A stretch of DNA of 64,000 nucleotides from JBBQER01 sp052148155 (lineage in GTDB: Bacteria > Actinomycetota > Acidimicrobiia > IMCC26256 > PALSA-610): NCBI GenBank assembly GCA_052148155.1, contig JBKQIY010000233.1, forward strand, positions 1-64,000, given 5' to 3'. Each line of letters starts with the position of its first letter. Position 1 is the stretch's first letter. Under the pieces are notes generated by a model that worked only from the letters and a program-made list of their open reading frames with translations, searched no databases and was not told the DNA's origin. This document shows, piece by piece, positions 17,475 to 25,674 of this stretch. The position numbers and the translations under genes were made by a program.

Positions 17475-17586
17475 CTTCGTCGGGCCGTTGCGCAGTATCC
17501 GCTCCCGTCTTCTCGGGATAGCGTCACGCGGTGCGCTGACCGCGCACACATGCGAGGTATACGAATAATGCGTTATGGCGTCACCA
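17475..17586 (+). repeat. Dispersed repeat, copy E, overlapping the LLM gene start
   Basis: It starts GCTTCGTCGGGCCGTTGCGC, passes GGGATAGCGTCACGCGG and a small CGGT/ACCG stem, and ends with the core AATGCGTTATGGCGTCACC. The core is the first codons of the LLM gene (MRYGVT). This is the only copy followed by an intact gene of that family, which suggests it is the parent of the core. Confidence 0.75.
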
Positions 17587-18407
17587 TGTTCATGACGGAC
17601 CAGACGATGTCGCCCTCCGTGCTGTCGCGCGCGGTCGAAGAACGGGGCCTGTACTCGCTGTACGTGCCCGAGCACACGCATATACCGACGAGCCGGTTGA
17701 CTCCACCACCTACCGGCGACGCTGAGCTACGCGATGAGTACAAGCGGACGCTCGACCCGTTTGTGGCGCTCTCGATGGCCGCGGCCGTGACCGACCGTCT
17801 GGTCGTCGGTACCGGAGTCTGTCTTGTGGCCCAGCGCGATCCCATCGTGACCGCCAAGGCGATCGCGACCTTGGATCGACTCTCGGAAGGTCGGTTCGTG
17901 CTCGGTATGGGCTTCGGTTGGAACGCCGACGAGATCGCGAGCCACGGTGTCGCGATGCCCGACCGACGTGCGGTCGCGCGCGAGCACGTGCTCGCGATGC
18001 GCGCCCTGTGGAGTGCCGACGTTGGTTCGTTCGACGGTCAGTTCGTCGAGATCCCGCCTTCATGGTCGTGGCCGAAACCGGTTCGGTCACAAGGTCCGCC
18101 TGTGCTGATCGGTGGGTCTGCCGGGCCCAAGCTGTTCACCCACATCGCGGAGTACGCCGACGGATGGATCCCTATCGGTGGCGCGGGCGTGCGCGGTGCG
18201 TTGCCACATCTGTACCGGGCGTGCGAGGCCAACGGCCGAGACCCGACGACCTTGCAGATCGTCCCGTTCGGGACTGTGCCGGACGCAGGCAAACTCGAGT
18301 ACTACGAGTCGATTGGCGTGACCGAGGTCGTGTTGCGCCTGCCGTCGGCGAGTGCCGATCGTGTGCTGCCAATGCTCGACCGCTACGCGTTGTTGGTCGC
18401 GTCCTGA
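17568..18407 (+). CDS. LLM class F420-dependent oxidoreductase
   Basis: A 279-aa luciferase-like monooxygenase-fold protein. The N-terminus MRYGVTMFMTDQTMSPS and the SLYVPEHTHIPTSR motif are typical of the F420-dependent clade related to Rv2161c-type proteins. ATLDRLSEGRFVLGMGFGWN and a PVLIGGSAGPKLF loop fit cofactor binding. Such enzymes reduce or oxidise small molecules with F420; the substrate is unknown. Its 5' end lies within a dispersed repeat. It overlaps the next gene at its stop. Confidence 0.88.
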   Translation: MRYGVTMFMTDQTMSPSVLSRAVEERGLYSLYVPEHTHIPTSRLTPPPTGDAELRDEYKRTLDPFVALSMAAAVTDRLVVGTGVCLVAQRDPIVTAKAIATLDRLSEGRFVLGMGFGWNADEIASHGVAMPDRRAVAREHVLAMRALWSADVGSFDGQFVEIPPSWSWPKPVRSQGPPVLIGGSAGPKLFTHIAEYADGWIPIGGAGVRGALPHLYRACEANGRDPTTLQIVPFGTVPDAGKLEYYESIGVTEVVLRLPSASADRVLPMLDRYALLVAS

Positions 18408-19273
18408 ACCGGTACGACGTTCGTCTCGTCACGTGCTCGGTGCTTCCGACGCCCGATCCGGACACTCCACTTCTCGCTGAGGCGCTCACGCGTGCCGGCT
18501 ACGACGTCGACATCGCCGACTGGCGTGATCGGTCGGTCGACTGGTCGTCATCGCCTCTGACTGTGCTCCGTTCGCCGTGGGACTATGTCGATCACTATGT
18601 CGAGTTCCTGACGTGGGCCGAGCAAGTGAGTGCGTCGTCGCAGCTGTGGAACCCGTTGGCGCTCGTGCGCTGGAATACGCACAAGGCGTATCTCCTGGAT
18701 CTCCGGGAGCGTGGCGCGCCCGTGGTGCCGACGGTGGTATTGCTCGGTGGGTCGGCAGCGTCACTCGACGGCATTTGCGACGCTCAGGGCTGGAATTCAA
18801 TGGTCGTGAAGCCGGCCATTTCCAGCGGAGCGAAGGGTGCACTTAGGGCCGAAGTTGGTGACGCGGCCGCGCAGGCTCATCTCGACGATCTCCTCGCGTC
18901 GGGTGACGCCCTCGTTCAGCAGTACGTGCCGGCAGTGGCGAGCGAGGGCGAATGGTCGGTGGTCCTGATCGAGGGCCGCGTCTCCCACGCGCTGTGCAAG
19001 CGGCCGGCTTTCGGCGACTACCGCGTGCAAGAGGAGTGGGGTGGCAGCGTCGAACGCGTCGAGCCCCACGCGAGCCTTGCGGAGCTCGCGACGCGTGTGT
19101 GCGAGGTGCTACCCACACAGTCGCTGTACGCGCGCATCGACTTGGTCTCGCTGAGCGGCCAGTGGCACGTCATGGAGGTCGAGGTGACCGAGCCGAGCCT
19201 CTGGCTCCATTTGGCGCCCGACACCACCCGTCGGCTGGCGGACGCGATCGGTCGGCGCGTATCGCGAGAATAG
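18404..19273 (+). CDS. ATP-grasp domain protein (glutathione synthetase/RimK-like)
   Basis: A protein of roughly 285-289 aa with an N-terminal Rossmann-like part (VRLVTCSVLPTPDPD) and TVLRSPWDYVDHYVEFL. The ATP-grasp core follows: NTHKAYLLDL, MVVKPAISSGAKGALR and the VQQYVPAVASEGEWSVVLIE region. YARIDLVSLSGQWHVMEVEV then carries the Asp and Glu Mg ligands. This group ligates a carboxylate to an amine or thiol, substrate unknown. No ATG or GTG precedes the conserved start in frame; CTG at 18404, overlapping the LLM stop, is the best position, so the start is uncertain. Confidence 0.75.
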   Translation: MNRYDVRLVTCSVLPTPDPDTPLLAEALTRAGYDVDIADWRDRSVDWSSSPLTVLRSPWDYVDHYVEFLTWAEQVSASSQLWNPLALVRWNTHKAYLLDLRERGAPVVPTVVLLGGSAASLDGICDAQGWNSMVVKPAISSGAKGALRAEVGDAAAQAHLDDLLASGDALVQQYVPAVASEGEWSVVLIEGRVSHALCKRPAFGDYRVQEEWGGSVERVEPHASLAELATRVCEVLPTQSLYARIDLVSLSGQWHVMEVEVTEPSLWLHLAPDTTRRLADAIGRRVSRE

Positions 19274-19300
19274 GTCGTCCCCTCCTCTACGCTCGAGGTT

Positions 19301-19510
19301 ATGGTCGCATTCGGCGCTGGTGGGGTGGGTGCGATCGTCGGCCTCGTGATCGGGGTTTCGCTCTCGGTGTACGTGGCGTTCCTCGACGCTCGCAAGCGAT
19401 CGGCAGAAATTCGTGTCCGAGCGAAGTATCGGGGATCGCTGGTCGTCGTTCCGACCGTCTTCGCCGGTCTCGGGGCGCTCGTGGGCCTCGGGATCGTCCG
19501 CCTCTTGTAG
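19301..19510 (+). CDS. Small two-pass membrane protein
   Basis: A 69-aa protein with two hydrophobic segments (residues ~4-28 and ~46-68) joined by a basic loop (LDARKRSAEIRVRAKYRG), so the loop should be cytoplasmic. GAGG lies four bases before the ATG. No family is recognised, and it sits 27 bp after the ATP-grasp gene, possibly in the same transcript. Confidence 0.6.
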   Translation: MVAFGAGGVGAIVGLVIGVSLSVYVAFLDARKRSAEIRVRAKYRGSLVVVPTVFAGLGALVGLGIVRLL

Positions 19511-19648
19511 TCGAGGCCGCCATCAAGACCTCGCGACGATCTCGTCACGGGTGCAGGGCCCGAGCCTGGTCCGCAGACGCACCCACCCACAGACCCCAAC
19601 CCGCCGAGTTGTTCGGCAGTCACCTCGGCGGCGCGCGAGGATGGCAAG

Positions 19649-19879
19649 ATGCCCGCCGACCTCAGCGCGATCCAATTTGACCCTGCGCAGTATCCAGCCG
19701 AGCCGCTGCCCTGCCTGCGGTGTGGCGCGGTTGTGCCGATGCGCTTCCGGGGCCCGTGCCCGGCATGCGCCGATGAACTTCACGCCAAATTCCGAGGAGA
19801 GGCCCGGGTCGTCGCGGGTGCGGAGTACGAACCCGCCATGCACGTGACGCCAAACGCCGTTGCGTTGAAGGACGACTAA
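19649..19879 (+). CDS. Small zinc-ribbon protein
   Basis: A 76-aa protein with two Cys pairs, LPCLRCGAVV and GPCPACADEL, spaced as a zinc ribbon. A short C-terminal tail follows (HVTPNAVALKDD). It resembles conserved actinobacterial proteins of unknown function. A GAGG sits eight bases before the ATG. It is followed 34 bp later by the J-domain gene on the same strand. Confidence 0.7.
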   Translation: MPADLSAIQFDPAQYPAEPLPCLRCGAVVPMRFRGPCPACADELHAKFRGEARVVAGAEYEPAMHVTPNAVALKDD

Positions 19880-19913
19880 GCGCGCGTCTGGATCGCAAGT
19901 ACCGTCTGGGCGT

Positions 19914-20654
19914 ATGCCGACCGGCACCCGTACCCGCGACTGGACCAAGTTCGATTACTACGCGCTGCTCGGCATCGAATCCACCGCCGACGCCGACGAG
20001 GTGACACGAGCGTTCCGAGATGAAGCGAAGCGCTCGCACCCCGACGTGGCGCCCGATGCGGTGGCCGCGGCGCACTTCAGTGACGTCGCCGCAGCGTACG
20101 GGGTGCTCGGTGACCCCCATACCCGGCGCGCCTACGACCAGGTGCGCGCCGAGTCTCGACGACGGGCGGAAGTGCCGGCCAACGGTGCGGCGTCCGGCGG
20201 CGTCGCGACGGAAGCGCCGGCCGTACGCAAGGCTTGGTCGCGCCGTCGTGCGTATACAGCACTGCTTTCGGGTGTGCTGGTCACAGTGCTCGGTGTCGGT
20301 GCGGCCGTGCTGACGTGGTCGATGTACGCGCACGACGCCAACCAGCGTTCCCGGTACCTGCCCGTGACCGCGACGCGCATCGACATCAACGGCGCGTCGA
20401 TGGACAGTTTCCAGACGCGAACGGGCGAGCGTGTACTCGTGCGCGAACCCCAACAGCATGGGGATCCGAGCGCGCTGGGTCCGACCGTGAAGATCCGTTA
20501 CGACCCGGCCGACCCCGAGCGCGTGATCGCCGACGACAACAACATGGGTCGCGACATCACCTTCACGATCGTCGCGCTCAAACTGCTCATTGGTGGACCC
20601 GTGTTCATGGTGTTCGGAGCGCGGCGACTTCGGAGTGCTACAGCCGCTCGATGA
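19914..20654 (+). CDS. J-domain protein with a membrane-anchored DUF3592 region
   Basis: A 246-aa protein. Residues ~14-75 are a DnaJ domain (DYYALLGIESTADADEV, then the HPD motif in RSHPDVAP, and DPHTRRAYD). A linker and one membrane segment (~108-132) lead to a beta-rich DUF3592-like domain (VKIRYDPADPERV), and a last membrane segment ends the protein. The J-domain would stay in the cytoplasm and could recruit DnaK to the membrane. No Gly/Phe or Cys-rich DnaJ regions are present. Its last 17 bases overlap the convergent thiolase gene. Confidence 0.8.
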   Translation: MPTGTRTRDWTKFDYYALLGIESTADADEVTRAFRDEAKRSHPDVAPDAVAAAHFSDVAAAYGVLGDPHTRRAYDQVRAESRRRAEVPANGAASGGVATEAPAVRKAWSRRRAYTALLSGVLVTVLGVGAAVLTWSMYAHDANQRSRYLPVTATRIDINGASMDSFQTRTGERVLVREPQQHGDPSALGPTVKIRYDPADPERVIADDNNMGRDITFTIVALKLLIGGPVFMVFGARRLRSATAAR

Positions 20655-21786
20655 TTGTCACATTGGCCTGACCGCCGCCTTCACACATGGTCTGGAGCCC
20701 GTAGCGGCCGCCGGTACGTTCGAGTTCGTGGAGCAGCGTCGTCATCAAGCGCGCGCCGGTCGCGCCGAGCGGGTGACCGAGCGCGATCGCGCCCCCGTTG
20801 ACGTTCACCCGCGACAGGTCGGCGCCGGTCTCCTTCGCCCATGCGATCACAACCGAGGCGAACGCCTCGTTGATCTCGATGAGATCGATATCGGCAAGGG
20901 TCATGCCTGACCTGGCGAGCGCGTGGGCCGTCGCCGGAATCGGAGCGGTGAGCATCCACACCGGATCGGCGCCGCGAACCGAGAGGTGGTGAATCCGGGC
21001 GCGCGGCCGCAGCCCGTGCGTCACGACCGCGCGTTCGCTCGCGATCAACAGCGCGGCCGACGCATCCGAGATCTGCGACGACACCGCCGCGGTGAGGCGT
21101 CCGCCGTCAACCAGCGTTCGGAGCGAGCGGATCTTGGCGAGGTCGGGTTCGCGTGGGCCCTCATCGAACGTCAAGCCAGCCAAGGGAACGATTTCGCGTT
21201 CGAAACGACCTTCGGCGCGTGCTCGCAGCGCGCGCGTATGCGACTCGACCGCGAAGGCCTCCATGTCTTGTCGAGTGATGTCCCACTTCTCGGCAATCAT
21301 CTCCGCGGCGCGAAACTGTGACACCTCCTGCGTGCCGTACCGCGCCTCCCAGCCCGGCGACCCGGCAAACGGGTCCTTGAAGCCGTACTGCTCGCCGGCG
21401 ACCATTGCCGCGCTGATCGGGATCGCGCTCATGTTCTGCACGCCGCCCGCGACGACGAGGTCGGCGGTGCCCGACATGACGGCCTGCGCCGCGAAGTGCA
21501 CGGCCTGCTGCGAGGAGCCGCACTGGCGATCGACGGTCGTGCCGGGGACCTCGTCGGGGAAACCCGCGACGAGCCAGCAGGTGCGAGCGATGTCGCCCGC
21601 CTGGGGACCGATGGTGTCGACGCAGCCGAACACGACGTCGTCGACCGCGGCGGGGTCGACGTCGACACTGTCTATGAGCGCGCGGATGGCATGTGCCCCA
21701 AGGTCGGCCGGATGCACGCCCGAAAGCGCGCCGCCCCGCCGTCCGACCGGGCTGCGGACCGCGTCGATGATGTACGCCTCTGGCAT
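20638..21786 (-). CDS. fadA6: Thiolase, FadA6 homologue (steroid ring C/D pathway)
   Basis: A 382-aa acetyl-CoA acyltransferase. Cys89 in DRQCGSSQQAVHFAAQAVMS is the nucleophile. The GGAIALGHPLGATGAR motif gives His338, and Cys368 in TMCEGGGQANVTIIERL is the second catalytic Cys. The overall sequence, including the N-terminus and the SQISDASAALL region, is very close to what I recall of mycobacterial FadA6, which thiolyses a late product of steroid rings C/D. It is the third gene of a three-gene operon, 14 bp after the small acyl-CoA dehydrogenase, with GGAGG before the ATG. Confidence 0.88.
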   Translation of the reverse strand: MPEAYIIDAVRSPVGRRGGALSGVHPADLGAHAIRALIDSVDVDPAAVDDVVFGCVDTIGPQAGDIARTCWLVAGFPDEVPGTTVDRQCGSSQQAVHFAAQAVMSGTADLVVAGGVQNMSAIPISAAMVAGEQYGFKDPFAGSPGWEARYGTQEVSQFRAAEMIAEKWDITRQDMEAFAVESHTRALRARAEGRFEREIVPLAGLTFDEGPREPDLAKIRSLRTLVDGGRLTAAVSSQISDASAALLIASERAVVTHGLRPRARIHHLSVRGADPVWMLTAPIPATAHALARSGMTLADIDLIEINEAFASVVIAWAKETGADLSRVNVNGGAIALGHPLGATGARLMTTLLHELERTGGRYGLQTMCEGGGQANVTIIERL

Positions 21787-21800
21787 AGCTGTTCCTCCGG

Positions 21801-22721
21801 CTACAGGATCGCGCGGGCGACACGGTGGTGATGAAATTTCGTGTCACCCCAACTGCGTCCCAGCGCCCACGAACGTTTCAGATAGAGGTGAAGGTCGTAC
21901 TCTGTGGTGTAACCGATCGCCCCATGGCACTGGAGTGCGGCTCTCCCGGCCTGATGCGAGGCGGCGTCGGCTTTCACCTTCGCCATCGAGACGTGGAGGT
22001 CGGCGTCGGCATCGCCGGCCGCGATCGATGCCGCGGCCCGGTATACGAGCGGACGCGCGAATTCCAGCGCGATGCGAGCGTTCGCGAGGTGGTGTTTGAC
22101 GGCCTGGAAGGAGCCGACCGGAACGCCGAACTGTCGGCGCTCGCGCACGTAGCCTGCAGTCATCTCTAACATGCGGTCTGCCAACCCGCACTGCTGAGCG
22201 GCGATTCCGCATACGCCACGGTTGTACGCGGCGCGGACATCGGCGGCGTCGACCGCCGCGGGCGTGCCGTGCACCTCGAACAGGCGGCGGGCGCCGTCGA
22301 CCGAAGGATGGGGGACGAGAACCACGTCGGCGCGTTCGAACCGCCCGGCCGCAGTGAAGATCACGTCGACGGAGTCTGCCCACGGCACCCAATGCTCGCT
22401 TGCGGCGACCGTGAGGTCGGTACGGCCGAGTAGTGGCACTCCCCAGGCTGCCGTCTCGACGATTGGCTCCGGGACCGCGTGCCGGCCAGTCTCTTCGAGC
22501 ACGAGCACGAGGTCGACAAACGTGAGGCCGAGCCCGCCGGCCGGTTCCGGCGCAAGCATCCCCACAACGCCCATGTCGACGAGGTGATCCCACAGGCCGG
22601 GCACGCGACCTGTTTTGTTCGTCCACGCGGCACGCACATGGGCGGGCGTGCACACCCTGGTGAGGAGATCGCGTGTTGCGTCGCGTAACGCGAGCTGTTC
22701 GTCGTTGAACGCGAAGTTCAT
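21801..22721 (-). CDS. Acyl-CoA dehydrogenase, small subunit (FadE32/FadE33 type)
   Basis: A 306-aa protein shorter than classical acyl-CoA dehydrogenases. It has the N-terminal helical domain (MNFAFNDEQLALRDATRDLL), a compact beta domain and the C-terminal helical domain with RERRQFGVPVGSFQAVKHHL and QCHGAIGYTTEYDLHLYLKR. In steroid pathways such short chains pair with a full-length partner in an alpha2-beta2 enzyme, with only one FAD-competent half-site. It overlaps that partner by ATGA. The nearest recalled relatives are FadE32 and FadE33; which one cannot be decided here. Confidence 0.82.
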   Translation of the reverse strand: MNFAFNDEQLALRDATRDLLTRVCTPAHVRAAWTNKTGRVPGLWDHLVDMGVVGMLAPEPAGGLGLTFVDLVLVLEETGRHAVPEPIVETAAWGVPLLGRTDLTVAASEHWVPWADSVDVIFTAAGRFERADVVLVPHPSVDGARRLFEVHGTPAAVDAADVRAAYNRGVCGIAAQQCGLADRMLEMTAGYVRERRQFGVPVGSFQAVKHHLANARIALEFARPLVYRAAASIAAGDADADLHVSMAKVKADAASHQAGRAALQCHGAIGYTTEYDLHLYLKRSWALGRSWGDTKFHHHRVARAIL

Positions 22722-23872
22722 GCGCGAGGCAGGCCGAGCACGCGCTCGGCGATGACGTTGCGTTGGATTTCGTTGGTGCCCGCGTAGATCGGGCCTGCGA
22801 GCGCGAATTCGTAGCCTTTCATCCATCCGGCGTCGTCGCCGTCGAGCAGCTCGGCATGCGGACCGAGCAGATCGAGCGCGAGCTCGTGCAGGCGCACATC
22901 GAGCTCCGACCAGAACACCTTCACCATGCTCGACTCGGGCCCCGGCCTTGCCCCATCCGCGATCCGCGTGACCGTCCAAAAGGTCTGCCAGCGGTACGCC
23001 TGCGCGTCGATCCAGGCGGCCGCGAGTCGATCGCGCCTGTCGGGTGACTCGACGTCGTTTTGATGCAGGCGGGCGAGGTCGAGCAAGCGTTGCGCGGTGG
23101 CCAGAAAGCGGCCCGGCGATCGCAGCGTGAGACCGCGCTCCGACCCGGTCGTTGCCATCGCCACGCTCCAACCTTGGTTCGGCTCGCCGAGCACGTCGGC
23201 GTCGGGCACGAATACGTCGTCGAGGAACACCTCCGCGAAGCCTTCGTCGCCGTCGAGTCGGTCGACCCCGCGCACAGTGACGCCGGGAGATTCGAGGTCG
23301 ACGAGAAAATAGGTGAGGCCCCGGTGGCGTTCGGCTTCGGGGTCGGTGCGAAAAAGCCCGAAGAGATGCGTGCAGAACGCGCCGCGCGTCGTCCAGGTCT
23401 TCTGACCCGACAGACGCCAGCCCGTCCTCGTCTCGTCGCGCACGCCCCTGCTCTGGATACCGGCGAGGTCGCTCCCCGCGTTCGGCTCCGACCACCCTTG
23501 GCACCACGTGTGCTCGCCCGAGGCCATCTTCGGAAGGATTCGATCCTTCTGGTCCTGGGTGCCGAACTCGAAGATGGTGGGCGCGAGCAAAAAGATGCCG
23601 TTCTGCGTGACGCGCTGAGGCGCGCCGGCCGCGTAGTACTCCTCCTCGAAGATCAACCACTCCCAGAGGCTCGCCTCGCGACCGCCGTACTCGCGGGGCC
23701 ACGACACCACGGCGTATCGCGCATCGAACAAGGTCCGTTCCCAGCGGAGGTGCGCCGCGAAACCGGCCCGCGTGTCGCCCGAAGGCAGGGCAGGACGGGG
23801 AACGTGGGCCGCGAGCCAGTCGCGGCAGTCGGAGCGGAACTGCTCCTGTTCGGTCGTGAAGGAGAGGTCCAT
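22718..23872 (-). CDS. fadE31: Acyl-CoA dehydrogenase, large subunit (FadE31 homologue)
   Basis: A 384-aa acyl-CoA dehydrogenase. Landmarks are WPREYGGREASLWEWLIFEE, the substrate/FAD region WCQGWSEPNAGSDLA, WRLSGQKTWTTRGAF, LTYFLVDLESPGV, and the C-terminal GPIYAGTNEIQRNVIAERVL. The sequence fits FadE31 of mycobacteria, the partner of FadE32/33 for a short-chain product of the HIP pathway. The start at 23872 (MDLSFTTEQEQF) matches the family N-terminus; longer starts add Arg/Ala-rich residues. It is the first gene of the operon, diverging from a GlxA-type regulator 91 bp away. Confidence 0.87.
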   Translation of the reverse strand: MDLSFTTEQEQFRSDCRDWLAAHVPRPALPSGDTRAGFAAHLRWERTLFDARYAVVSWPREYGGREASLWEWLIFEEEYYAAGAPQRVTQNGIFLLAPTIFEFGTQDQKDRILPKMASGEHTWCQGWSEPNAGSDLAGIQSRGVRDETRTGWRLSGQKTWTTRGAFCTHLFGLFRTDPEAERHRGLTYFLVDLESPGVTVRGVDRLDGDEGFAEVFLDDVFVPDADVLGEPNQGWSVAMATTGSERGLTLRSPGRFLATAQRLLDLARLHQNDVESPDRRDRLAAAWIDAQAYRWQTFWTVTRIADGARPGPESSMVKVFWSELDVRLHELALDLLGPHAELLDGDDAGWMKGYEFALAGPIYAGTNEIQRNVIAERVLGLPRA

Positions 23873-23963
23873 GGGCGGCCGGATCGTAGCGGCGGCCGAT
23901 CGTGGCAGGAATTGCCCGTATCTCGTCATTGCTGCCAGACGCCGCGCGATTCACACTGGGCAC

Positions 23964-24947
23964 ATGAGTCGACGCATCGTCTTCGTCATCTATCCTGGTG
24001 TCACCGCGCTCGATCTCGTCGGCCCGCACGAAGTGTTCACCGCGGCGTCGGAGGTCGCGCGCCGAACCGGCCGCGACGCAGACGCCTATCACGTCGAGGT
24101 CGTGGCACCAGACGCGGGCGTCATCCGCACGACCCGAGGGCCCTCGCTGGTCGCGGATCGCTCGTTGGGCTCAACGCGCGGCGCGGTCGACACCGTCGTC
24201 ATCGTGGGCGGCGAGGGAGCACGGGCGGCGGCGGACGCTGCCGATCTCATAGCCGGCATCCGCCGGATCGCGCGCCGGGCCCGGCGCGTCACCTCGGTGT
24301 GCACGGGTGCGTACCTCCTCGCAGCCGCCGGGTTGCTCGCCGGGCGGCGTGCGACCACCCACTGGGCATGGTGCGACGACTTCGCGCGCAAATATCCCGA
24401 CGTCGCGGTCGACCCCGACCCCATCTTCGTTCGCGACGGAAACGTGTGGACCTCGGCGGGCGTCACAGCCGGCATGGACCTCGCGCTGGCACTCGTCGAC
24501 GAAGATTACGGGCGCGAGGTCGCCCTCATTACGGCTCGCCAACTCGTGCTGTTCGTGCAACGTCCCGGCGGCCAGTCGCAGTTCAGTGCCCAGCTCGGCA
24601 CCCAACTGGCGGCCCGCCAGCCGATACGCGAGCTCCAGCACTGGATCGTGGAGCATCCAGATGCCGACCTCGGCGTGGAACGACTCGCCGCGCGCGTCGC
24701 GATGAGCCCTCGCCACTTTGCCCGGGTGTTCCGTGACGAAGTTGGCTGCACTCCGGCCGCGTACGTGGAGCGCGTACGAGTCGAATTGGTGCGCCGTCTA
24801 TTGGAAACGACCGACTGCGCCGTCGACGAGATCGGGCACGCAGCTGGTTTCGGCACCGTCGAGACGACACGCCGCGCGTTTGCTCGCCGAGTCGGCGCGA
24901 GTCCGTCCGCGTACCGAGACCGCTTCCAGCCCTCTCGAGCCAGCTGA
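23964..24947 (+). CDS. GlxA-family transcriptional regulator (DJ-1/PfpI-like + AraC HTH)
   Basis: A 327-aa regulator. Residues ~3-185 form a DJ-1/PfpI-like domain (VIYPGVTALDLVGPHEVF, then VTSVCTGAYLLAAAGLL with the conserved Cys, and SAGVTAGMDLALAL). Residues ~225-320 hold two AraC-type helix-turn-helix units (GVERLAARVAMSPRHFARVF; DEIGHAAGFGTVETTRRAF). The effector is unknown. It diverges from the fadE31 operon, so it is placed to regulate it, and it is followed 15 bp later by a DJ-1-like enzyme gene. Confidence 0.88.
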   Translation: MSRRIVFVIYPGVTALDLVGPHEVFTAASEVARRTGRDADAYHVEVVAPDAGVIRTTRGPSLVADRSLGSTRGAVDTVVIVGGEGARAAADAADLIAGIRRIARRARRVTSVCTGAYLLAAAGLLAGRRATTHWAWCDDFARKYPDVAVDPDPIFVRDGNVWTSAGVTAGMDLALALVDEDYGREVALITARQLVLFVQRPGGQSQFSAQLGTQLAARQPIRELQHWIVEHPDADLGVERLAARVAMSPRHFARVFRDEVGCTPAAYVERVRVELVRRLLETTDCAVDEIGHAAGFGTVETTRRAFARRVGASPSAYRDRFQPSRAS

Positions 24948-24962
24948 GAGAAAGAGACTGTC

Positions 24963-25604
24963 ATGGACATCGCCATGTTGTTGTTCGAACGGCTGACCGC
25001 GCTCGACGCGATCGGACCTTACGAGGTCTTGCAGCGACTACCTGGCGCGCAGGTGCGCTTCGTCGGCGCCGAGCGCGGGCCGGTGCGAACCGAGCAAGGC
25101 ATGCTCGGTCTGATCGCCGACTTCGCATACGACGAAGTGACGAGTGCTGACATCCTGGTCGTGCCGGGCGGCATCGGCACACGGCCGTTGATCGACGACG
25201 AGCCCACCCTCGAGTGGATCCGTGCGATCGACGCCCGAAGCCAGTGGACCACATCGGTGTGTACCGGATCGCTGCTGCTGGGAGCGGCCGGACTCCTGCA
25301 GGGCAAGGCCGCAACCACCCATTGGAGAGTCCTCGACACGCTGAGCCGCTTCGGCGCGACTCCTGTGTCGCGGCGGGTGGTCGAGCAGGGCAAGGTCATC
25401 ACCGCCGCGGGCGTGTCGTCCGGTATCGACATGGCACTGACGTTGGCCGCGCGCGTCGCCGGCGACGAGATCGCTCAGGCCATCCAGCTCGGCATCGAGT
25501 ACGACCCGCAACCACCGTTCGACAGCGGATCGGTCGCGAAAGCCTCCGAGTCGGTGTACAAACTCGCCGTCGCCGGCCTGCACGACGCCGACGCCAAACG
25601 CTGA
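24963..25604 (+). CDS. DJ-1/PfpI family protein, isonitrile-hydratase-like
   Basis: A 213-aa protein with the class I glutamine-amidotransferase-like fold: MLLFERLTALDAIGPYEVL, ILVVPGGIGTRPL, and the nucleophile elbow TTSVCTGSLLLGAAGLLQG with Cys near residue 100. AATTHWRVLDTL and AAGVSSGIDMALTLAARV follow. It resembles InhA-type isonitrile hydratases and related proteins; the substrate is not predictable. It is co-transcribed with the upstream GlxA-type gene, whose first domain is a paralogue. Confidence 0.82.
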   Translation: MDIAMLLFERLTALDAIGPYEVLQRLPGAQVRFVGAERGPVRTEQGMLGLIADFAYDEVTSADILVVPGGIGTRPLIDDEPTLEWIRAIDARSQWTTSVCTGSLLLGAAGLLQGKAATTHWRVLDTLSRFGATPVSRRVVEQGKVITAAGVSSGIDMALTLAARVAGDEIAQAIQLGIEYDPQPPFDSGSVAKASESVYKLAVAGLHDADAKR

Positions 25605-25674
25605 CGGACCCAACCGCCGGGAACGGCCACCAGTCAAGGCGGCCGGCATGCACGGCGCTCGCGGGGCGGTCGTC

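Noticed and set aside
15042..17586. Repeats as integron attC sites
   Set aside because: The core GCGTTATGGCGTCACC does not fit the GTTRRRY/RYYYAAC ends, and no integrase gene is seen. Only the cassette-like layout is kept as a finding.
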